From positions 1 to 5,352 of the forward strand of contig PKWS01000231.1 of NCBI GenBank assembly GCA_003132105.1: DNA of 5,352 bases, in the 5' to 3' direction. The stretch is from Desulfosporosinus sp. (lineage in GTDB: Bacteria; Bacillota; Desulfitobacteriia; Desulfitobacteriales; Desulfitobacteriaceae). Each line of letters starts with the position of its first letter. The stretch's first letter is position 1. Made by a program: the position numbers and the translations under genes. Shown here piece by piece: positions 1-5,352 of this stretch. The notes beneath the pieces are model-generated. The model saw nothing but the letters and a program-made list of their open reading frames with translations, had not been told where the DNA came from and made no database searches.

Positions 1-2540
1 TGGCTCATCGCCAACTCGATTTTGATGCGTTAGCGTCGATGGTGGCCGCCCAAAAAATTTACCCGAACAGCGTGTTGGTCATGGACGGAAAACCTAACGT
101 CTATGTTCAAGATTTCTTGGCGCTCTCTAAGGATCAATTGCGGTTCCGCAAAGCTCAGGATATTAACGTGGACGAAGTTTCTCGGATTATCCTTGTAGAT
201 ACCCATGAACTGCATCGAGCGGGCTCGCTGGGAGAAAAGGTGGCTAAGCTCCCTGGTGTTCAGGTGGAAATTTATGACCACCATCCCTATTCTGGTGAAC
301 TCAAACCGGGTATGGTTATTGAAACAGTTGGAGCGTGCGCAACAATACTCGTTGAAAAATTGGCTGCGCTTGGGTTACCCTTAAGTGGTTTTGAAGCAAC
401 GTTGATTGCCATTGGAATCTACGACGATACTGGAAGCTTATTGTTTGATAGTACTACAGTTCGTGATGTTCAGGCTGTGGCTTATTTATTAGGGCAAGGA
501 GCTAATTTAGGGGTCATTGCCGAATACTTACGACGACCGCTTGCTGAAGAACAAAAAGAACTATTGCAACAATTGCTTGACCAAGGGCAGACCGAATTCT
601 TTGATGGCTTGCCAGTGTATCTTTCGTGCGCTGTGACAGAAGAGTATGTCGGAGGGCTTGCTTTATTGGCTCATCGAGTAGGGGAACTTGAAAGCGCTGA
701 TACTTGGTTTCTCTTGGTCAAAATGGAGAATCGAGTATACGTCGTGGGTCGTTCAAGAGGTAGAGGTTTGGCTGTCGATGGGCTGGTACAGTTATTTGGT
801 GGAGCGGGCCATGCGAGAGCTGCTTCTGCCACCATTAAAGACGCTGAAATCTCAGTGATATTGAAACAACTGCGTAATGGCCTCCAGAGTCACGCTATAC
901 GCCCTCACCTTGTGCGCGACATGATGAGTTATCCGGTTAAGACCGTGACCCCGGAGACGCTGCTTGGTGAGGTTGAACAAATTTTATTGCGTTATGGGCA
1001 TACGGGAGTACCTGTCACTGAGGACAAGTGCTTAGTTGGGATTATTTCCCGACGTGATGTAGATAAAGCGATTAAACACGGTCTGAGACACGCACCAGTG
1101 AAGGGTTTCATGACGACAAAGGTGACTACGGTGGATGTAGATGCGCCCTGGGATGAAGTCCAGCGTCTTATGGTCCAGCACGATATTGGGCGTCTCCCAG
1201 TGGTCGAAAAAGGAAAAGTCGTTGGAATCGTTTCCCGGTCGGATGTTTTACGTCTCGTTCATGGAGGTTCGGTCCCTATGGAAACGCAACTTGTTCACGA
1301 GCGTAGTGTTGCAATGCGTCAGGATATTTTGGATTTGATAGAAAGCCTACCAGAAGAGATACGGAAACTGCTTGAAGCAGTGCGAGATACCGCACAGGAA
1401 GAAGGGTGTTTGGTTTATCTTGTAGGAGGGTTTGTCAGAGATTTGCTCCTATTTTTCCCCACTCAAGATCTGGACTTTGTTGTCGAAGGTAGCGGTGGTC
1501 AATTTGCAAAAGCATTGATGAAACGCATGCCGAACGGAAAACTCACCCAGCACATTAAGTTTGGAACAGCCCAGATCACATTTCCCGATGGGAGTCATGT
1601 TGACGTAGCTAGTACTCGGTGGGAATATTATTCCTTCCCAGGAGCACTACCTCAAGTAGAGGAATCCTGCCTGCGAGATGACCTGTTCCGGCGCGACTTT
1701 ACCATTAATTCCATGGCAATCTGTTTGAATACTGAGCATTTTGGGGAACTCGTGGATTATTATGGCGGGATGCGGGATTTACAACAAGGAGAAATCCGTT
1801 TTTTACATAATATTAGCTTTATTGATGACCCTACTCGGATGGTAAGGGCTATACGCTTTTCAGAACGTTATCACTTTGATTTAGACAAAGAAACTCATGA
1901 GGCTTTATATACTGCGATAGAGTCAGGAGTCCTTTCAAAGCTGAGCATTGAACGTTTTACAGAGGAAATTCTGCTCGTCCTCAAAGAAATAAACTATCTG
2001 GCTATGGGTAGAGCCTTAGTCAGTAGTGGTTTGTTTAAGGCGTGGTTTGGTGAAGACTACGATTGGAACTTTAACATAGAAGAAGTTGTGGACAGTGCTG
2101 ATTGGTCTTTGAATATGCGTTGGCTAATTTCTATTTCTAAAATGGACTCGCTTACTATTGAGAAATTGCTTGATCGAGTATGTCTGAACAAATCCCTGCG
2201 GGATGACACCATAACCTTTATACGGTTGCGTGAGACTTTAAAGGAACCATTGACTCTGGGTGAGCTGGACCGATTGCTAAATAAAGTCCCAAAGGGAGTT
2301 GTTATGGCTTTAGCTCGGGATGATCGATTTAATAAGCTAATTATGGAAGGACTGGAGGCCAGTCAAAGGATTAACATGTCTCTTGATGGAAAGGTACTTC
2401 TCCAGATGGGTGTTAAAGAGGGGCCGGAGATCGGAGAAATTCTTGATCGAGTGCGCGTGGCTTGGCTTGAAGGCCAAATATGTACTTCAGAAGAAGAGTT
2501 GGGTATGGTTCGACAGTGGGTTAATACCCTGCGTCGTTAG
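1..2540 (+). CDS. DHH phosphoesterase-CBS pair-tRNA nucleotidyltransferase fusion (CCA-, CC- or A-adding), 5' partial
   Basis: The frame is open from the window edge; the first full codon is at nt 3, giving 845 visible residues (residue n starts at nt 3n). The ATG at nt 39 is not the start, because the essential DHH motif I (H2, D6, D8 in HRQLDFDALAS) lies before it; probably only a few to about 15 residues are missing. Domains in order: DHH phosphoesterase (D66, DHH 92-94, DD 141-142); DHHA1 (GGAGH 266-270); CBS pair about 304-419 (GIISRRD, GIVSRSD); class II nucleotidyltransferase head (LVGGFVRD 473-480, metal carboxylates D489 and D491, RRDFTINSMA 563-572, DDPTR 608-612); then a helical tRNA-binding tail. 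The family adds all or part of the tRNA 3' CCA end. Long enzymes of this layout are known, including the A-adding enzyme of Aquifex, but sequence alone does not say whether this one adds CCA, CC or A, and a poly(A) polymerase role is not excluded. The DHH part may hydrolyse short RNA or a dinucleotide; that is inference. Followed by the protease gene after 14 nt. Confidence 0.9.
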   Translation, partial: AHRQLDFDALASMVAAQKIYPNSVLVMDGKPNVYVQDFLALSKDQLRFRKAQDINVDEVSRIILVDTHELHRAGSLGEKVAKLPGVQVEIYDHHPYSGELKPGMVIETVGACATILVEKLAALGLPLSGFEATLIAIGIYDDTGSLLFDSTTVRDVQAVAYLLGQGANLGVIAEYLRRPLAEEQKELLQQLLDQGQTEFFDGLPVYLSCAVTEEYVGGLALLAHRVGELESADTWFLLVKMENRVYVVGRSRGRGLAVDGLVQLFGGAGHARAASATIKDAEISVILKQLRNGLQSHAIRPHLVRDMMSYPVKTVTPETLLGEVEQILLRYGHTGVPVTEDKCLVGIISRRDVDKAIKHGLRHAPVKGFMTTKVTTVDVDAPWDEVQRLMVQHDIGRLPVVEKGKVVGIVSRSDVLRLVHGGSVPMETQLVHERSVAMRQDILDLIESLPEEIRKLLEAVRDTAQEEGCLVYLVGGFVRDLLLFFPTQDLDFVVEGSGGQFAKALMKRMPNGKLTQHIKFGTAQITFPDGSHVDVASTRWEYYSFPGALPQVEESCLRDDLFRRDFTINSMAICLNTEHFGELVDYYGGMRDLQQGEIRFLHNISFIDDPTRMVRAIRFSERYHFDLDKETHEALYTAIESGVLSKLSIERFTEEILLVLKEINYLAMGRALVSSGLFKAWFGEDYDWNFNIEEVVDSADWSLNMRWLISISKMDSLTIEKLLDRVCLNKSLRDDTITFIRLRETLKEPLTLGELDRLLNKVPKGVVMALARDDRFNKLIMEGLEASQRINMSLDGKVLLQMGVKEGPEIGEILDRVRVAWLEGQICTSEEELGMVRQWVNTLRR

Positions 2541-2547
2541 AAGGAGG
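2541..2547 (+). promoter_or_regulatory. Ribosome binding site of the M50 protease gene
   Basis: AAGGAGG follows directly after the TAG stop of the preceding gene and sits 7 nt before the TTG at 2555. This near-perfect anti-16S match decides the start: TTG is the only plausible initiation codon at the right distance, and the next in-frame ATG (2603) would remove most of the first membrane segment. Confidence 0.85.
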
Positions 2548-2554
2548 AAAGCAT

Positions 2555-3205
2555 TTGTTTGGTTTTGATTTACAGAACATTATCTCAAATATTCCCGCCT
2601 TGATGATTGGATTTGCTTTTCACGAATTTGCTCATGGCTGGGTCGCCGACCGTTTAGGAGACCCAACCCCGCGCAGTCAAGGGCGCTTAACTTTGAATCC
2701 AATCGCACATTTGGATCTTTTTGGAACGCTCATGGCCCTCTTATATCGATTTGGTTGGGCTAAGCCTGTAATGACCAACCCACAATACTACAGAGGAGAT
2801 AAAAGGCGGGGGCAAATGCTGGTTGCTTTGGCTGGTCCAATCATGAATTTAATCACAGCATTTGTGGTAATGTTTCTATGGTTTCTGACCATGCACTGGA
2901 TTCATGAATCAGCGTGGAGTAACGTTATCTCGCTTGTCTTTCAATCCACAGTGCTCATGAATCTTGGCTTAGGGATCTTTAATCTCTTGCCGATCCCTCC
3001 GCTTGACGGGTTTGCCGTTCTGGGAGGAATATTGCCTGACCGCTTTGCTCCTCAGCTACATATGCTAGAGCAGTATGGAATGATTATTTTGATCATTCTT
3101 CTCTTTACAGATATCCTAGGTCAAGTGCTTTTCCCTATGGTGAATGGGATATTTTATGCCTACAAGGCAATCATCACACTGATATTAACCCCTTTTCTAG
3201 GGTAA
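2555..3205 (+). CDS. Site-2 protease family (M50) intramembrane zinc metalloprotease, YwhC-like
   Basis: A 216-residue polytopic membrane protein of the short site-2 protease type without a PDZ domain, the size of Bacillus YwhC. The zinc motif HEFAH is at residues 23-27 inside the first hydrophobic segment (about 9-30), with H23 and H27 as ligands and E24 as catalytic base. The third ligand is D151 in the NLLPIPPLDG segment (143-152). Conserved family signatures GRLTLNP (43-49) and ALAGPIMN (91-98) are present. Hydrophobic segments lie at about 9-30, 53-67, 88-113, 125-150 and 176-215. All catalytic residues are intact, so it should be an active enzyme cutting within the membrane. The substrate is unknown, and this branch should not be equated with RseP or SpoIVFB. 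It starts at TTG, 14 nt after the nucleotidyltransferase gene with a strong ribosome binding site, so it is probably cotranscribed. No signal peptide is seen apart from the first membrane segment. Confidence 0.92.
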   Translation: MFGFDLQNIISNIPALMIGFAFHEFAHGWVADRLGDPTPRSQGRLTLNPIAHLDLFGTLMALLYRFGWAKPVMTNPQYYRGDKRRGQMLVALAGPIMNLITAFVVMFLWFLTMHWIHESAWSNVISLVFQSTVLMNLGLGIFNLLPIPPLDGFAVLGGILPDRFAPQLHMLEQYGMIILIILLFTDILGQVLFPMVNGIFYAYKAIITLILTPFLG

Positions 3206-3269
3206 ATGGGTTAAATAATTAATGAACGTTATTTTGATCGATGACTAAGATAACCAAAGGGGTGTTAAT
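3206..3269 (+). other. 64-bp intergenic gap before trpS, no T-box
   Basis: The gap is AT-rich and holds the trpS ribosome binding site. It is far too short for a T-box leader (usually 200 nt or more), the common control of aminoacyl-tRNA synthetase genes in Firmicutes. Best promoter-like words are TAAGAT (3246-3251) as a weak -10 with no good -35 at 16-18 bp, and TTGATC (3234-3239) with no -10 downstream at proper spacing. A 7-bp inverted repeat (3185-3191 with 3208-3214) crosses the protease stop codon but has no T-run after it. trpS is therefore most simply expressed by read-through from upstream. Confidence 0.5.
3256..3264 (+). promoter_or_regulatory. Ribosome binding site of trpS, next to overlapping ATG-TGA and GTG
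   Basis: AAAGGGGTG lies 5 nt before the GTG at 3270 (7 nt counted from the last G of the GGGG run) and resembles the AAAGGAGGTG consensus with one base missing. An ATG at 3268-3270 is followed at once by TGA (3271-3273), so it cannot encode anything. The GTG at 3270-3272 gives the usual TrpRS N-terminus MKGRILSGMRPTG and is taken as the start. Confidence 0.75.
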
Positions 3270-4244
3270 GTGAAAGGAAGAATTTTAAGTGGGATGCGTC
3301 CGACAGGGGCATTGCATATTGGGCACCTGAGTGTCATCCAAAACTGGGTTGCCTTACAAGAGGACTATGAGAGCTATTTTTCCATCGCGGATCTACATGC
3401 GTTGACGACAGGGTATGAAGACCGATTAAACTATCCCCGTCTACGAAGGGAAATTGCTTTAGATTGGCTTAGTGTGGGAATCGATCCTGAGAAAAGTACT
3501 ATCTTTGTACAATCTGCGGTCAAAGAGCACTCTGAACTTCATTTACTATTTTCTATGTTTACGCCTTTGTCCTGGTTAGAACGGGTTCCTACGTACAAAG
3601 ATCAAATTAAACAATTAAGTCAACAGGGAAAAGATTTAGGCACGTACGGATTTTTAGGGTATCCCCTCTTACAGGCAGCGGATATTTTGGTTTACAAAGC
3701 GAATGTAGTGCCGGTTGGGGAAGACCAGATCCCGCATGTTGAGCTTTGTCGGGAAGTTGCCCGTCGTTTTAATTATCTTTACGGAACGGTGTTTCCTGAA
3801 CCAAAAGATCTTGTCGGGAAAGTGCCTCTCTTACCAGGAGTTGACGGGCGGAAGATGAGTAAAAGTTACAATAATGCTATATCACTTACGGCATCGCTTG
3901 AGGAGGTCAAAACGAGGGTCCAACAAATGGTTACTGACCCAGCACGTCTCCGTAAAGATGACCCCGGGCATCCTGAAGTTTGCATTGTTTTTAAGTTCCA
4001 TCAGATCTACACTCCTCAAGTTGCAGAAGTGAGCGAAAACTGCCGAGGAGGTAAAGTGGGTTGTGTTGCATGTAAACGGCAACTGGCGGAGAACTTGGAA
4101 AAGTTAATAAGCCCGTTTAGGGAACGCCGAGATTATTGGGGGGAACCAGGCCGAGTGGAGAAGGTCCTTGAAGAAGGTGCCGAACGTGCAAGGGTAACTG
4201 CCGCGGAGACAATGAAAGAAGTACGCTGCGTCATGGGGTTATAA
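3270..4244 (+). CDS. trpS: Tryptophan--tRNA ligase (TrpRS), probable [4Fe-4S] type
   Basis: A cytoplasmic class I aminoacyl-tRNA synthetase that activates tryptophan with ATP and charges tRNA-Trp. At 324 residues it has normal bacterial length. The Rossmann-fold signatures are intact: GMRPTGALHIGH at 8-19 (HIGH 16-19) and KMSKS at 195-199. The stretch around GYPLLQAADILVYKA, followed by VPVGEDQIPHVEL, is typical of TrpRS and sets it apart from TyrRS. Four cysteines, C238, C258, C265 and C268, are arranged C-x19-C-x6-C-x2-C in the C-terminal anticodon-binding region. Thermotoga maritima TrpRS binds a [4Fe-4S] cluster through C-x22-C-x6-C-x2-C at the same place, so a cluster is inferred here, with a three-residue shorter first loop. 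The start is GTG. It lies 64 nt after the protease gene, and its TAA is followed with no gap by the scpA ATG, so the two are likely translationally coupled. No T-box or tryptophan-leader structure precedes it. Confidence 0.97.
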   Translation: MKGRILSGMRPTGALHIGHLSVIQNWVALQEDYESYFSIADLHALTTGYEDRLNYPRLRREIALDWLSVGIDPEKSTIFVQSAVKEHSELHLLFSMFTPLSWLERVPTYKDQIKQLSQQGKDLGTYGFLGYPLLQAADILVYKANVVPVGEDQIPHVELCREVARRFNYLYGTVFPEPKDLVGKVPLLPGVDGRKMSKSYNNAISLTASLEEVKTRVQQMVTDPARLRKDDPGHPEVCIVFKFHQIYTPQVAEVSENCRGGKVGCVACKRQLAENLEKLISPFRERRDYWGEPGRVEKVLEEGAERARVTAAETMKEVRCVMGL

Positions 4245-5012
4245 ATGGAAATTGAGAAAACCGTTCAATTTGAGCTTCCTGCCTATAAGGGCCCACTTGA
4301 TTTGCTGTTGTCTCTTATTCAACAAGAAAAAGTTGACATTTATGATATCCCGATTGCTCGTATTGCCGACCAGTTTGTGGAAGCCATACGAAACATGGGG
4401 CCTATGGATATGGAGGTCACAACAGAATTTCTAGTCCTCGCGGCCCAATTGCTTTATATTAAGTCAAGGGAACTTTTGCCCAAACCTCCAAAAGATGAAC
4501 AAGGACAGGTAGGAGGGGAGGAAGACCTGAGGCAGGAACTGGTGGATCGCTTACTCGCTTATCGGACGTTCAAGCAGGCGGCACAAGTGTTAGAGGCGTT
4601 AGAAACCTCTTCAGGGCGATCTTACTGCCGTGAGGTTGACGTTGAGGGGTTACTGGCGGATGTTGAACCGGAAGATCCACTCAAGGGGGTAGCCTTCGAT
4701 GATCTTTGGCAAGCGTTTTGTCGGGTGATCGAACGTGCCGAAAAAGGAGAGGAAATCCACCATGTTGAACCGGAAGAGATCCCAATCGATGTGATGCTTG
4801 CGGATGTTTTGCGCCGGATTCTTCTCCATCCGAAAGGGATGCGTTTTTCACAACTTATGAGGATAGGATCGCGAATGGAAATGGTTGTTTCTTTTCTTGC
4901 GTTGTTAGAACTTTTGCAATCCGGAAAAGTCCGCGCTGAACAACTGACAATACTAAGTGCTATTATGATATTTCCTACGAAGAAAGCATGGGAATTTACG
5001 GAAGAGGAGTAG
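4245..5012 (+). CDS. scpA: Segregation and condensation protein A (kleisin subunit of SMC-ScpAB)
   Basis: A 255-residue protein of usual ScpA length. It is the kleisin that bridges the two heads of the SMC dimer and carries the ScpB dimer in its middle, helping to compact and segregate the chromosome. The N-terminal domain (about 7-85) has the family hallmark YKGPLDLLLSLIQQEKVDIYDIPI and then TTEFLVLAAQLLYIKSRELLP, which in known structures contacts the SMC neck. The acidic, helical middle (about 86-195) is the expected ScpB-binding region. The C-terminal winged helix (about 199-245; MRFSQLMRIGS, then VVSFLALLELLQSGKV) is the part that caps the SMC head. The start ATG directly abuts the trpS TAA. 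The local ribosome binding site is poor (GGGG at 4235-4238), so translation probably depends on ribosomes finishing trpS. scpB follows after 5 nt. Confidence 0.96.
   Translation: MEIEKTVQFELPAYKGPLDLLLSLIQQEKVDIYDIPIARIADQFVEAIRNMGPMDMEVTTEFLVLAAQLLYIKSRELLPKPPKDEQGQVGGEEDLRQELVDRLLAYRTFKQAAQVLEALETSSGRSYCREVDVEGLLADVEPEDPLKGVAFDDLWQAFCRVIERAEKGEEIHHVEPEEIPIDVMLADVLRRILLHPKGMRFSQLMRIGSRMEMVVSFLALLELLQSGKVRAEQLTILSAIMIFPTKKAWEFTEEE
5004..5009 (+). promoter_or_regulatory. Ribosome binding site of scpB, inside the scpA 3' end
   Basis: GAGGAG, encoding the final Glu codons of scpA, sits 8 nt before the ATG at 5018 and supports that start. Its position inside scpA, with only 5 nt between the genes, fits coupled synthesis of the two partners. 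Confidence 0.7.
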
Positions 5013-5017
5013 ATAGA

Positions 5018-5352
5018 ATGCTGTTTCGGGAACCAGAAATGGCGGCGTTAGAAGCCCTTTTATTTGTAGCTAAAGATCCGCTAACGGTTGAACTGCTCGG
5101 AGAGATTCTTGAGTTGGACATGTTGATGATTGAAGAACTGCTTAACGAGCTGCGAAACCGATATACAGGGGATTCCTGCGGATTAAAACTCCTAGAAATC
5201 AATGGCGGATATACCTTAGGCACCAAACCGGAAGTCGCCCGCTATATCGAAATTCTCTATAAGCAACCAACGCATGCCCTCTCTAATGCAGCACTTGAAG
5301 TGCTTTCGATTATTGCTTATAAACAGCCTGTGACCCGTGGAGAAGTGGATTT
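5018..5352 (+). CDS. scpB: Segregation and condensation protein B, 3' partial
   Basis: The first 111 codons of ScpB, cut by the window end (family length is about 180-200 residues, so roughly the last 70-90 are missing). The protein is a kite-type dimer of tandem winged helices that binds the middle of ScpA within the SMC complex. The first winged helix is seen at about 4-80 (MAALEALLFVAKDPLT, later LKLLEINGGYTLGTKPEV). The second opens with the strongly conserved LSNAALEVLSIIAYKQPVTR (88-107), followed by GEVD, which leaves little doubt. The start ATG at 5018 has a good ribosome binding site. The in-frame ATG at 5039 is a less likely alternative. Adjacent to scpA, as in most Firmicutes. Confidence 0.95.
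   Translation, partial: MLFREPEMAALEALLFVAKDPLTVELLGEILELDMLMIEELLNELRNRYTGDSCGLKLLEINGGYTLGTKPEVARYIEILYKQPTHALSNAALEVLSIIAYKQPVTRGEVD

Noticed and set aside
39..41. ATG as the true start of the nucleotidyltransferase fusion
   Set aside because: It would delete the HxxxDxD metal-binding motif encoded in the same open frame at nt 6-26; the gene clearly begins before the window.
30..284. Minus-strand open frame of 84 codons
   Set aside because: It lies opposite the conserved DHH motifs of the plus-strand gene, has no ribosome binding site that I can see and no recognisable motif; a coding shadow.
1141..1338. Short plus-strand frames at 1141-1338, 2383-2568 and 4252-4434
   Set aside because: Out-of-frame readings of real genes, with no ribosome binding sites or recognisable protein features.
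2165..2456. CTTGATCGAGT occurring twice (near 2169 and 2442)
   Set aside because: Both encode Leu-Asp-Arg-Val in the same reading frame in unrelated helices; too short and too few copies to be a repeat element.
3185..3214. Possible terminator: TTAACCC (3185-3191) and GGGTTAA (3208-3214), a perfect 7-bp inverted repeat around the protease stop codon
   Set aside because: The stem is short and AT-containing, the loop is 16 nt, and no run of T follows, so it does not look like an intrinsic terminator. It might still affect mRNA stability.
3234..3251. Possible sigma-A promoter before trpS (TTGATC, TAAGAT)
   Set aside because: The two words are only 6 bp apart and neither has a partner at 16-18 bp; a match of this quality is expected by chance in AT-rich DNA.
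3882..4082. Minus-strand open frame of 66 codons inside trpS
   Set aside because: Fully inside a conserved gene and covering its cysteine motif; no family features.
4996..5226. Minus-strand open frame of 76 codons, serine-rich
   Set aside because: Opposite the scpA end and the scpB start; the Ser-rich composition comes from antisense of Glu/Leu-rich coding sequence.

Overview
The window is a compact, all plus-strand gene cluster from what looks like a low-to-moderate GC Firmicute, most likely a Clostridia member of the Peptococcaceae/Desulfitobacterium-Desulfosporosinus kind. This is an inference from three things: strong AAGGAGG-type ribosome binding sites with TTG, GTG and ATG starts; a long DHH-CBS-tRNA nucleotidyltransferase fusion; and the gene order M50 protease - trpS - scpA - scpB, which I recall from such genomes. 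No database search was possible.

Layout: (1) nt 1-2540, a 5'-truncated gene for a multidomain protein: DHH/DHHA1 phosphoesterase, a CBS pair and a class II tRNA nucleotidyltransferase (CCA-, CC- or A-adding). (2) nt 2555-3205, a small membrane-embedded site-2 (M50) metalloprotease of the YwhC-like type. (3) nt 3206-3269, the only real intergenic gap (64 bp). It holds the trpS ribosome binding site and no T-box leader, and I see no convincing promoter or terminator. (4) nt 3270-4244, trpS, with a four-cysteine pattern matching the [4Fe-4S] site of Thermotoga TrpRS. (5) nt 4245-5012, scpA, starting directly after the trpS stop codon. (6) nt 5018-5352, the start of scpB, cut by the window end.

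The gaps of 14, 64, 0 and 5 nt suggest one transcript, or two if a promoter lies in or near the 64-bp gap. The genes mix tRNA maturation (CCA end), tRNA charging (TrpRS), membrane proteolysis and chromosome condensation (ScpAB, kleisin and kite partners of SMC). All look like core chromosomal genes. I see no mobile element, CRISPR array, RNA gene or defence system. The points most worth a second look are the domain fusion with intact CBS ligand motifs, the E-to-D change in the nucleotide-selection motif, and the probable iron-sulfur TrpRS.
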